Part shown: positions 51,623 through 63,048 of the stretch, in pieces
Layout: every line of letters begins with the position of its first letter
How positions within the stretch are numbered: the stretch's first letter is position 1
Made by a program: the position numbers and the translations under genes
Notes under the pieces: generated by a model
The model's database searches: none
Told to the model about the DNA's origin: nothing
Seen by the model: only the letters and a program-made list of their open reading frames with translations
DNA from: Styela clava
Taxonomy: Eukaryota; Chordata; Ascidiacea; Stolidobranchia; Styelidae
Length of the DNA: 64,000 bases
Direction of reading: 5' to 3'
Assembly (NCBI RefSeq): GCF_964204865.1
Contig: NC_135254.1
Location: forward strand, 10,483,001 to 10,547,000

Positions 51623-52788
51623 CCTTAAAACAGAATTATTACGTTATGTTTTATTAAGCAAGAAACTTGTTGATTCAAGGGCGAGATTGCTATTTAAAAA
51701 GATTTGGTTTTACGTCACAACTCAAAAATACCGCCATCGATGTTATGCTACGGTTCACATCATCAGAAGGCGTTTACTAAGATTTTATTTGATTCGTGTT
51801 TTCTTTTAAAATATCTAGGACAGGTCATATTTAAACAAATGCATTCAATTTGAATTATTAATTTGTGATTTATGCTTACAAACATTATTATATTGAATAT
51901 AGAAACTTTTGGTCATGGTTCTGTACAAAACAATAACATTAATTGAACATACAAGTAGTATGTTCTGCATTTAGTAACATTTTGAAGTTATGTGGTCGTA
52001 ATTTCCATTATTCTTGTGTGAATTTATCACTTGAAAAAGTGAAGCTTATAAATTACTTGATAGTGTTGATAAAAAAATTCAGAAAATTTCGTTTTTACTG
52101 ATAACATGCATATTCTCATTCAAATTTGTGTTTAATCTAATACTTGAAAAGTCTTTATCAAGAATGAAATCAATCGAAGCGAGTAAAATAAAAGCTTATT
52201 ATATTTTCTGCTCATCTTTTATTCAAAGTATTGACATGCAAGTCAAATAGGTGAGTGTGAACTCATCACTTAGTCCTATAGCATTATATAATAAGACGAT
52301 TTAACCAAGCTTCAAATTATTAAATAATAATTATTGCAAGAAGAATGTCAGTGGCACCTACAAACAAAGAAGAAACAAACTTTACAAGAAATGTGTTTCT
52401 AATTCAGAAGCACACATGGGATGCATGTTATTATGCCTAGATCATGTTATACGAGTTATACAAATCCAGATCCATCTTTGGCATATTTAACAAAACGCAT
52501 CAGCAGATGACGTCACTACACTTGAGTTGCCTTTATAATGAAAGATACAATTTTTACATCTCCTAATCTCACGAAAATTAAACGTTCATAATTTGAACAA
52601 CAGGAAAAACATGAACCAATATGCAATGTTATTTTTGTTTCAATAAATATCAGCTGACACAAGGACAGAAGTTCAAGAACAAGTAGTAATAGCTAAAGTT
52701 ACAATGTGTGTATGCGTTTCGGAAAGTATAACAAGATTCAAAACTAAACAGGAGTGGCAATGAATGATCGCCATTTAAAATCAACATA
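51623..52788. other. Convergent 3' flanks of AADC-B and lectin-C
   Basis: Nearly the same sequence as 26517-27682 with scattered substitutions. No exon supported. Confidence 0.5.
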
Positions 52789-55700
52789 TCAAGCATCATA
52801 ATCATTTTCAGGCATTGAATTGATGTACGGATGTTCTTTTGTTGTGGTATCAATCATTTCTTTGTATTGAAGATCTCCGTCTTTTATTTTCTCATAATTA
52901 TGCGGGATTTCATAATTTCCTTCTTTCTCTTCTCTTAACTCATAATTTCCGGAGTTCAGTTGTGATGTTTGAATTTCATTGATTTTTTCATAAGAACTCG
53001 GGACATCATTAACAACGTTATTCATCTCTGAAAGACGTTGTGGTTGAGTTGCGATTTTTTCAGAAATTCCCCTTGTAAACAACAATAAGTTAGAAATAAT
53101 TCACAAGTAGGATTTGAATAGGAAACAATGGATTTATTTTCGTAATTGCTTCTACCATAGAGGAGTTAGACAAAACAATCGACGAACATTTTAGAGCCCA
53201 GTACCGCAGACATTGTTCCAGACATTGAGATTGGTTATACAGCTGTATAAAGATTCACACCTTACTGATTTAATTAAGAGTGAATACTCCAAATTTTCGG
53301 AAAATTTACACATTTTATTGTAGTATCAAACATTTCTCACCTCATTATTTTGCATCTACAAATCAGCGAACCAATTCCAAATAAAATGATTGCAAGAATC
53401 AATGTGACTATGGATGAGACAATTGCAACCAATAAATTGTCGTGGCCTGCAATATAATATATAGTAAGAATCATAAACCTTAAACAATTTATCAGAAATT
53501 TACAACTCAACAGTACTGAAGACAAGTTGAACATGAGTTGTAAAAATCACAAGGTCAGTGAGCATATTGTACCACAAGATAGTAGTTTAAAAACCCAATT
53601 ATGAGCACTTGAGAATAATGTCTCTTATAATTTGTAAGCTATATAATCTTACCACAAGAAGTCATTGTAGTAGTAGTGATTGCACTAGTGGGAAAGAAAA
53701 TGTTTATCTCCGTAGATTTTGTGTTATTTGCATTGGCAGACAATGTGGAAGTACGTGTCATGTCATTGAGAGTTGTAAATTTATGATAAATATTTGTAGT
53801 TGTCATTTCAGCAGGCGCCGCGGTGGACGTTGTATTACAGGCAGTGTCTCTTGAACAATTGGTCGTCTGAAGAAGGTAATTGAGTTTGGCAATTTTTCGA
53901 TACCATTTATGTACAATAATATTCATATATTCCAACATTTATTTAAATCCGAAGTTTAATGGTTTAACGTTCTTCAAAAAGTTAAACAAATTTAAAAATG
54001 CTCACAAAAGATTTAATTCGGACGCTTATGAAAAATAACGAAAGTGAATAATTTAGATGATTCAGAACTTTTTAGGAGAATTTGTCAATAGCCAGGTCGG
54101 GCGCCCTGAAACAGGACTACTAGATAGGCTTATACGCAATAAAATAGTAAAAACTATTCAAACAACATAGAATGATGATCCTTTTTCTTTTGAGCCTTTT
54201 AGAAAATCAGAAATTATTAACGTACTACAAATAATGGCATTTTTTTTTTATTTCTTACCTCAAAATTAGAACCAATGCAAATATTGGGCCCCGTTCTTCC
54301 CGAGTCAATGCATGTTCGATTCCGTACTTTCATCATTGAGCTGCAGTTACATGTACTCCACGATGACCAGGTTTCCCAGTATCTTCCTGCACAGTGTAAA
54401 GATTTAAAACAATTGTTTTAAACAATTGTTTTAAATCAAGTTTTTTTGCCTGTTTTGATTAGAATGGCTGTATTTTTTTACGTAGTAAATAGGTTTAAAC
54501 TTAAATAGGAAAAATTTCCAATTGCTTCTTATTCGCAATAAATCTTTCGAAACTCTACAAATATCGATGACTTGCCCATACACGCCTTCTCAAGCTGTAG
54601 TGCAATACGTCCGCAAACATGGTCGGCGGAGAAAGACGCAAACAATAAGCCATCAAGTGAACCATTCCGTGTCGAAGAGAAGTCCAACACTCTTGCACAT
54701 TGTCACATCACTCATTAGATTCGAACCAGGGGCGAATATACCATTGGGCAAGGTAGGCTAAAGCCTTGGGGCCTCTAACCTCGTGGGCCTTAACAATCAA
54801 TTTTGAACTCATATTCATTTAAAATCGTTTTTGATTTGTGAAGGCTTGTTCCAGAATAATGTCACTTTAAAACTTTATAGTTCTCATACTTGTTATTCAG
54901 GTTAATAATTCCAAATATTTACCGAATAAAAGATTGTAAATTTGAAATATGGCCGAATAAATGAATTTGTAATAATACATCAACTTGAAATCCCTATTAT
55001 GTTATATCCCATCGCATTTACAAGCGGTGACCGGGCCCCTGATGCAAATGTCTTTGGATTGTAGTGGGCCCGTGAGACATGTTACATGATTTTTCTTGCT
55101 TTTTTTACTCAAAGCGTCACCCTGATAACTCAGATAAACATTCCTGTTAAAATCTTACGACTTTAGTGTTGGTAATAAGTTGGAGATATAGTTGCACGAT
55201 GACAGTGAAACTTGAAGCAAACATTGTAATAATCATTTATGCACTAATAATTAATCAAGAGTAGTTAGTTTTGAACGGAATATTTATGATAAAATTCAGC
55301 TGACAAGTTTAGAGCAATTTTTTTTTATCAAAAACTGAAATTTTTGCTGTAAATTATTGATATTGTGCCACTGCTTTCTTTGATAAACATAATTTATCCA
55401 GTTGAATTTAAAACATCGGACCCAGATAACCCAATTCTCACTTTTCTTAAAGAGAATTTGCTCAAAGCAAAGTAAGTCGCACTCACTAGGGAAAAAAAAA
55501 ATTCGTATCTGATCAAAATACGGGCGATCGCTGAAATGCCAAGTACTACTGAAATCATACAGTATTTTGTTGGTGCAATAAGCAACAGCGAATACCTGTT
55601 GATGCGATATTTGAAGTTATTTAAATTAATGTTATAAAGTTTATATAAACTATCGAGCAGTAGACATTGGCATGATTAAAATGAACTAAATTAAAGTCAA

Positions 55701-56615
55701 TGGCATTACAGTACATAAATAATTATTTGTATAAAGAAAAAAGAACATATTCTACAAATTAAGTAGACTTATTACAATAAAAGTTTGTTACCCATTAATC
55801 GTTGACAGACAAATCCAGTCGGTGCATTCGCAGCGCATTCGACGTCATACCACGGTAGATTTGCATGATACGCGTGCCACCACCCCATAGCAACACAAGG
55901 TTCAGGTTTCTCAATAGAAGGTTCTCCCGAGTCCCAGTTAGTATAGGTTAGTTCTGATATGTCATTCCATATGAAGATATTGCTTGTGCTAAATTCCTTT
56001 AAGCCAATATAAAATCCGTAGGGTTGTCCTGTAGACAATAAAATGCCTTAGAGAAATAAAAAGTTTTGTCGCGTGTAATATCTAATGTATGTAAACATGA
56101 TTGGTTGGGACTGTTGGACATTATTGTAAACATGTACAAATATATGAAGACTGACGAATTAAGAATATTAAGAATTTCTTAAACAAACGTATGAATAATT
56201 CTCGCGCAAATCCTAAAACACAGGAACAAAAAATTCTAATGACCATAATATTAAATAACATTAGGCAAATTCATTCGGGGATTTAGGATAAAACGTAAAT
56301 TGTCCTATTTACCTGAGGTAGCTGAGACTTGATTCTGAATAAACGTTTGAATTTCACTCGTTTTTATCATTGCCATCTCACCATCATTGTTTTTACAGAA
56401 TATTTCACTATCATCATAAGATTTTATATCGCCGTTTCCAGATACGTAATATTGGTAACTTCCAAATGCATTCCACTCACCTCTATCTGGTCGAAAAAAT
56501 AAAGAGTTTATGAATGAGCACATAATTGAAAAGACATGCTGATATACCAACCTGCGCTAACGATGGTAATCATCCAAGCAAATATCCCGACGAATATCAA
56601 AAGTTTCTCTCTCAT
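52789..56615 (-). CDS. Lectin-C: intact C-type lectin-TSP1 receptor
   Basis: Exons in minus order: 56552-56615, 56313-56486, 55792-56028, 54259-54386, 53653-53866, 53341-53446, 52789-53071; 401 residues, all phases consistent. Signal peptide MREKLLIFVGIFAWMITIVS; lectin domain with DRGEWNAFGSYQYYVSG, FCKNND, PYGFYIGL, GEPSIEKPEPCVAM, LPWYDVEC and GFVCQR; TSP1 with an intact ladder (YWETWSSWSTCNCSS) where lectin-A has a stop; Thr-rich stalk; TM SIVTLILAIILFGIGSLI followed by CRCK; then the tail with seven tyrosines. The tail appears identical to lectin-A, while the ectodomain differs more, especially around the EPx loop. This is the functional partner of the lectin-A/AADC-A unit. Ligand unknown. 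Confidence 0.85.
54408..54440 (+). repeat. Palindromic repeat at a deletion junction
   Basis: Two tandem copies of a unit like aaacaattgtttt, each self-complementary, sit exactly where unit 3 lacks the stretch of about 380 bp present at 29275-29640 of unit 1. This looks like a deletion or repair scar. Confidence 0.55.
54726..54830 (+). repeat. hAT-like terminal remnant, shared with unit 1 (29918-30020)
   Basis: Starts caggggcgaatataccattg and continues ggcaaggtaggctaaagcct, resembling the opening of hAT-type elements. Present at the same place in both units, so older than the duplication. No opposite end was found. Confidence 0.3.
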
Positions 56616-58141
56616 TTCCGCTGCTAATTATCTAACATTTCTAACTTTCACCAAAACATTCTAATTTGTATCCGAAGCTGAGACCTTTGCCATCTTCTTC
56701 ATCACAAAAATGAGAATATTTAAAAAGTTTTTGGGTAAGTTTAAAAACTGACATAAAATTTGTTAATATACTCTGACTGTGAATTCAGCTATGTTTTTTT
56801 TTTTCAGTAGGGAACCAGTAGGGGAAAACTAACGACATAAACTTTCCATGAAAATATTAAAATATCGAAAGCTATGAACCGATTAGATAGCACTACTAAA
56901 TTTCTTTCAAATTTAATAATACAATATTATGGAGGTACTCATGAATGAATAATTGTATTGCCCACAAAAGCATTAAATATAGGTATTCAAAAATCTTCGA
57001 TAATGTTTCCAGTACACTGCAACTAAGAATAAAACTTCCAGCCTCATTAGTTCCATTATCAGAACAGTGGTGCAGATGAAATCTAATTCGACTTGCTAGG
57101 ATGAATCCTAAGCATTAGGATCTGATATTTACAATACCTAAGCCTAATATGAGTAATGAGGTTAACATTTTCACAAACGTCAAAAATAATGAAGCTTTTG
57201 TGGGAGACAGAAAGAGTAGAACTTCCTATTACGAGTGGGACGTTTCGATAACCTTTTAGTTACAACGTTTTTGAAATGACAGCAAAGAGATGATTAATGA
57301 CGAAATTTCCTTCAGAAGAAGATGCCTATTACAAAGCTCATTAGCATTCTCTAGTCACTTATGTGTATGTTAAGCAAACCTTATTCATACAGTAAAATAG
57401 AGGTATTTCAAAAATTAATTTAATTAAATATTCTTGGAGAACATGGGAAATTAAATAATAGACATTTAAAAATTAATTTATTAAAAATGACTCACTCAGA
57501 TATCAAAATGTGAAAAATTATACCAGTAGAGGATCGGCCTAATACTATTTAGTACTAAACTTTAGTTGAGATTTGAACGCAATAATTTAACTGTATTCTA
57601 AAAATAAATATATGTGTCAAATTTCAATATAGATATGAATTGTTTTGAATATTGGTAGATTTGTTTTTTAATATTATTTCCAATTAGTGGTGTAATTAGA
57701 CACCCCATTTTCCAGAAAATAGTGTAATATTACGATGATACCTTGTGCAACAAAAGCTATTTTCTGAGAATAAATGTGTGAGTTACATATTTAATGACGG
57801 ATTTGTGTTGGTTTGTGTATGAGACTCGTTCAATTTGTTTTAAATCAGGCAAGAGTCGGAAAAAGTTGAATGAATTCCATCTAAAATTTCTGAATGTGTA
57901 AGTGAATGATAAAATGAGTGTAAATTACATTCTAAAGACAGACTGAAATAACTTGTAACGAAATGATTCCCTGGAATACTAAACAAACATTGCTGAATAT
58001 TTTGCATACAATTGATTGCAGTATAATTAAGCCTGCCTTTACTTTACCTAGGCTTGTTCATCATTGCATCTGAGACACATGTGCTGTATAATTGGGAGAT
58101 ATAAGCTTCTTGCACTGTAACGAGAAAACCCGAATTTTGCT
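56616..58141. other. Upstream flank of lectin-C
   Basis: Noncoding; follows 31378-33740 of unit 1 with indels. Conserved blocks include about 57255-57370 (single copy of the 124 bp unit) and about 57690-57800 (gtgtaattagacacc onward). Confidence 0.45.
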
Positions 58142-58475
58142 GCTTGTCTGTACAGCATTACAATCTATATTTGAATTTTGTCAGCTTTTGTGATTTAGAA
58201 GAATGAGAATTGAATCAATATTTTTGTTTATTCTTTTTCAATACCCAAGGCATCTCAACAGAGCAGAGCAAATCTTTTTTTAATTTTAATTTTTTTATTT
58301 AATTTAATCAAATTTAATTAATTTTAAGCCAAATTTAGAAATTATTCATTTAAATTATTCAAAGCAACTGCTCAATTTGTCGAGATCAAATTGTCTAGAA
58401 ACAGCTGCCATGACATTTATGGGGCTTAATTTTGTGGCGAAGAATAATTCCTTTTTAAGCGTCAAATGCGATCAA
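58142..58475 (+). pseudogene. vWA gene remnant (signal exon plus intron piece)
   Basis: The leader acattacaatctatatttg and the signal exon from ATG 58203 (MRIESIFLFILFQYP) match the vWA gene start at 33750-33875. At about 58265 the match jumps to intron sequence equivalent to 34560-34690 (gccatgacatttatggggct). The donor, intron 1 and the first vWA exon with the MIDAS are gone, and no later vWA exon follows. The gene was truncated after the segmental duplication. Confidence 0.75.
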
Positions 58476-58479
58476 CAAT

Positions 58480-59110
58480 TAGTTTCTTTTCTAAAAATAA
58501 ATATATGTATTATATTTTAATGTGAATTAAAAATGATATAGCTTAGTGCCATTCACACACTTTTGGTTTTCATAAATAAATAGTGAGTTGTGAAAATAAA
58601 ATTGCAAAACTCCTAAATGCAAGTATATACAAGTGTTATAGTGATCATTGGCTCAGAGATATCTTTATGCGGTAATGTAATAAATAAGGATAAGTTTGTT
58701 CCTATATTTCATAAAAATGTCTTTTTATGAATTATAATAAAACCGTTAAATTTGAGGTGAGATAGCGGGTTCTACAGGATTTAGGATAATGTGAAAGACA
58801 TAATATATATAAGCAATGGCATTCTTGCGGTTTTGCAATCTTTAGGTAATGGGAATCAGGAACCGATTAGTTGGAGTTCAATTACGACAAAATAGCATAT
58901 AGGTTCATCCCTACAACTTCGACAACAACAGTAATTTTAGAAAAACGATTTATATGTCCATTTCGTGTTCACAATTTGCACGGGACTCTATTGCATTCAA
59001 ATAACTATTTTCGATTGTTACTTCAGATTTCAAGATTAGACACCTTGCTGTCATCATCTGAGTGCCAACAACAAACGGCCCGTCAGGCGATAATGTTACT
59101 TGAGCATAGC
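58480..59110. other. Intergenic stretch
   Basis: AT-rich, no supported exon. A short repeat of lectin-flank sequence (tttcttttctaaaaataaat, compare 32170) opens it. Confidence 0.45.
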
Positions 59111-59116
59111 GATCAA

Positions 59117-61080
59117 TTAGACTTCTTTTGTCACAATGACATATTCATCACCATTAGGACCAATAACTGTCCTTTGTATTCTATTCTGCCTTCTGACTGC
59201 CGTGGTCTTATCAATTTCCTCGTATACATCCTGTTTACATGATTTAAAACTTGGATTGACCGGTGTTGCAACCTTATTTCAAGACTCCCTTCTTCAGCTA
59301 GAGATGGACGGAGTGCGGTCGAGACTACTTTGATTGTTGATTCCCTTTGTATTTCAGCGAAAATTTAGTTTCGACTTTCCACAGGAGAATTTCTATCGTC
59401 TATTGATATTGGTATTGCAGGTAAAATCATATTCTGTATGACTGAATTATTCCTATTTGAATCATTGTTGAGACTTTCTTTAGTTCTCCGGGGTTCTTCG
59501 GTCTCTGTAGATTTTTTGCTCGTATTCAATTGCAACATAAGGCATAATATCATTTTTGATTTTTATGTCCGTGGCTTTGAGTGAGGTCGGCAAAGTAATG
59601 TGCTACAATATTTTGATTTTGCTACTATTCTTGGTCTTTCTTCTCATTGAATTTTGTTTTGTTGGGATAACTTCAGGCGGCATTACAACCTATATTGACA
59701 CAGTTTTCATTTCTGCCATTATTATTGGGTTCTCCAGTAAACCATGTTTCATAAGATTTAGCCTCGCCATCAATCCACGCAAAGATGTTATTTCTCACTC
59801 TTTGTAATCCAATAAAAAAGCCATATGGCTTACTTGTGCAATAAATTTTTGTTGTTAACATTTTGTCGATTATTATGGGCTACAATAAATCTTTGTCGTT
59901 AAGACTTCGTTGATTTTTACGGAAAATTGGTTAAATAAGAATAAACGTTTCACATTTTTAGGTAAGGTAAGTATATTTTTAACAAATAAAATAAATACAC
60001 CAAGTCGTAGACACAGTTTTGCTTGTTAAAGTTAGTACAACCTAAAATAATAACCAATAATTCAGAAACTTCAAAATGAAACAAATTTTTATCAGCTATA
60101 TAAAAAAGCTTTTGTCATATTTTCAGAAATTTGATGTCAAACTTAATACTACGCTTTTTCAATACTGAATGACGACTACACGAAAAACACCAAGAAAGGA
60201 GTATTCGCTCAATGTCATAGCCTATACAACATTGGTAACCAAACTATTATCGCTCGTGGCCCCCTACCAGAGGCGTTTGGCCCTCATGGCCCCCTGTTTA
60301 TCAATCCAGTAGTATTTTGTATTGTTATTTTGATTGGTAAATTCCAAATCCCATCATGTTCAAACAATTCAAACTCAACAAAGTGAAAATACCTTGTGAA
60401 ATACCTTTAACGGTCAATGAAATTAGGAAAAACTTGAAATTTCCATGTAACGTAAAAAGTAAAATCAGAGTTGAGTCTAGCATGGTGGCCCCCTCCAACT
60501 GCTCTGTAGCCTTTGTAAACCACAGGTCATAGGTTGGAAACTGCTGCTATACAATATAATCATGCCTGAGTCCGGGATCACAAGACTAGAGATGAAATTT
60601 AGCGTTTCGCTTGTTTTACCAAGAGCATCCCACCCTGTTGTATACAAAAGTTTATACTTTTGTCGAAACTCCATATGTCATCAGCTTTAGATACATAATA
60701 TTCGATATTTTTATAGTCTCTGCCAACTCCCACGACGATCTATTTAGAGAAAAACTTTGGTACACTGGTTGTGTACATTAAAATTTATATAAAAAAAAAC
60801 TCAATCGTCTTTTGGTTTTCGAAAATTTGAGATTAATATTTTTGAAAAATCATTTTCTCTGGCTACTGTTTAATAATTTCGTAAACTCTTTCAAATACCT
60901 TTGAAAAATAAAACATATTTGGAGATGTATTTTTTTTAATTTTTGAATAACGTTTAATTTTAACATTGTAATTATTTCCATCATCGTTGTTATATTGAGT
61001 GTCAAATTGGAACAATTTCTCGAGTGCAGAATACATGTTTTGAAGAGAATCGACTTACATATATCACGTACCTTGGACAG
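59117..61080 (-). pseudogene. Lectin-D: decayed C-type lectin receptor with two-tyrosine tail
   Basis: Minus-strand pieces in gene order: about 60590-60745, first half of a C-type lectin domain (GRDYKNIEYYVSKADDIWSF, INFCIQQGG) broken by TAA after KQAKR and carrying a MITE just downstream; about 59690-59850, second half (KPYGFFIGL, WIDGEAKSYETW, GEPNNNGRNENCVNI) with a canonical EPN, ending before the expected WxD..C..FVC part; 59117-59272, a tail exon after aataag with VYEEI and DEYVIV before the stop. A further open stretch at 59365-59553 may be a juxtamembrane exon. I found no TSP1, stalk or TM exon. Phases do not join cleanly, so it is probably a pseudogene, though the tail exon looks undamaged and could belong to another transcript. 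Confidence 0.5.
60230..60546 (-). mobile_element. hAT-type MITE, 317 bp
   Basis: Flanked by the 8 bp direct repeat ctatacaa at 60222-60229 and 60547-60554. In minus orientation it starts cagcagtttccaacctatga, a typical hAT terminus, and the other end (cattggtaaccaaactatta) is a degraded inverted match. Internal gtggccccct repeats mark both subtermini. Confidence 0.65.
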
Positions 61081-61084
61081 AAGT

Positions 61085-61370
61085 AAATTCATAAAGGTTC
61101 GTGCTTTGAGTTGTTTTTGTTGATCGGGTTGATATAATGTATGTCGATGCCGTTGAAAAGATTTTGTCTACCATATAGTTTGGGAACTGGTTTTATCCGA
61201 TGTCCATATTGCCTCTAGAGTTGTCTGCTGGACTGATTGGTTGACGGAAGTGCAAAGCAAAAACAGTCTCCTTATCATAAACTGTTGGGGCGATGTTGTC
61301 AGCGTTGGCTGTTGTCGATTCGTCCCACCCAAAACCAGATGAGCCCAGAACAGCTATTTAAAAAATCACA
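61085..61370 (-). pseudogene. Relic resembling a Myb/SANT-like DNA-binding domain
   Basis: One minus frame reads SSGFGWDESTTANADNIAPT and, after a TAA, NQFPNYMVDKIF. This recalls the Myb/SANT-like domain often linked to PIF/Harbinger-type elements (consensus about GFGWDeet... then FpnYd.L..if). The conserved tryptophan of the middle helix is not visible and the frame is broken. An overlapping frame could instead encode a leader (MIRRLFLLCTSV). The identification is tentative. Confidence 0.25.
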
Positions 61371-61399
61371 ACAACTAAGCTTCAACCTTTTTGATACTT

Positions 61400-63045
61400 G
61401 ATTCATTCAGAGTAATTTTTCATAAAAACACGAAAACCCTTTCCCTTATTTATTATTTATTTCACATCTTCGATTCTAGAAAGTAAATATTTGGTGCTAT
61501 CTAAATCTATATTCTGCAAATTTTTTGATTTATATTCACAGTATTGCAAAACTCTTACTTGTAAATTTCATGACACAGAAGATCCAGTAGCAGAAGAAGA
61601 ATTTCTACGTTTACGTCAACATATATAATAAAATCTCAATAATAACTTGAAATCCCTTTTTATCTTGAACTACCAATCAAAAAATTTGCGCACGTGTATC
61701 CAGCTCAAATCGTTTTATCCTGCCTCCTACAAACCCTATCCAATCGTCTTATATATTTCACAGACCTACAAAATATTGCATGTCCTGTTACTTCCCTGTA
61801 TTGCCCTATTTTAAAGATATAACTTTAATCCTTCTCAGCGATTAATGAACAGATTTTATGTATGCAAAATGGATATATTTTTTCTGTTTCATGAAGTTTA
61901 CACATCCCAATCGTTTACATTATTTGTATTAACGTATTTTCTATACGTAGTTTCTACATCACCACGCTTTCCTATTCTTGCTAATATACCTACATGCATG
62001 CAGCTATACGTAATGTTTTTTTGAGTCGATAAATTTATAACAAGACATTTACACAAAGTGAATTACATGAAAAAGAGATGGTGAAATTTTAGAGATCTTA
62101 CAGTAAGTTTCTTATTGTTCACACTTGTTCTGGCATATGTAACACCAAAGTAATCAATTGTATTAGTGGACAAGAGCCCTCTCCTAAATTTATTGTATGT
62201 TTTTTCACATATGTGACTTTTGGTTGAATACAACTATATAAAATTAAACTCAGTTACTTTGTAGCTTCATTCAACAAATCTTGTAACATGGCCCTGATTA
62301 GGTAACAAAATTTTGGACAAATATTGGCTGTGACCTCCAAGTCAGGAAGTTTGATTAAAATTTATATGAATTTACAACGAAAGCTATATATGTGAAGGTA
62401 AACTAGTAATATATATTTGCGAAATGCGTTTTAAATTCAATGTTGGAATAAAATAAATTCAAATTAGTAAACAATTCTCCGACCAACTTTATCGCATATG
62501 TATATTTGAATAAATGTCAAATTTTAACACGATTGTCAGCTCTACCACTAGAATCAGATGAAATTGAGTTTTGTATATTTCATACCTTTATTGCGAGATT
62601 TAATAGATAAAACGGAAAAATTAGATTTGATAAAAACACCCATCGATTAAATAAAATTGGTAGTGTAAATTTTTATATCTTGGAATGAAACATTGTTACC
62701 AAGTCGAAAAAGGCAATGTTATGAATGATTGAAAAGTATGGATTCAGCTTTATTTATGGAATCTTATGAATCATTTTTTTTTCTGTTTTATCAGTGTATA
62801 TATTATATAAAGCGGTATGAGGCAGAACAGCGTAACATATTCGAAAACTAAAAAATAGACAAAATTTACGGTAAAAATAACTTGAAAAACCCTTCCAGGT
62901 AACCGGACAAATTAATATTGCTCCCAATACATGTTTATATCATGGTATCAAAGTAGATATAATTTATAAGATTTGAACAACGACGGCGTTTTGTCTAATA
63001 ACCGATCCGGGTCCGATCTGTAAATAGTTAACCAAGTAATCGTTC
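61400..63045. other. Intergenic AT-rich region
   Basis: Frames are short on both strands; TA runs and poly-A/T stretches dominate. No repeat family from elsewhere in the window was recognised. Confidence 0.5.
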
Positions 63046-63048
63046 CAA

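Larger units (their letters stand above)
45849..58480. repeat. Segmental duplication unit 3 (AADC-B, lectin-C, vWA remnant)
   Basis: Collinear with unit 1 from 20625 to about 34690, with very similar exons and introns. Differences visible by eye: a replaced intron 6 in the decarboxylase, a deletion of about 380 bp just upstream of the TSP1 exon, an extra segment of about 180 bp near 55013-55195, and loss of the vWA exons. Confidence 0.8.

Noticed and set aside
59556-59807. Plus-strand frame with a strongly hydrophobic stretch, looked like a TM exon
   Set aside because: It is the antisense of the lectin-D C-type lectin exon and its charged flank, whose motifs (FFIGL, GEPNNN) are convincing on the minus strand.
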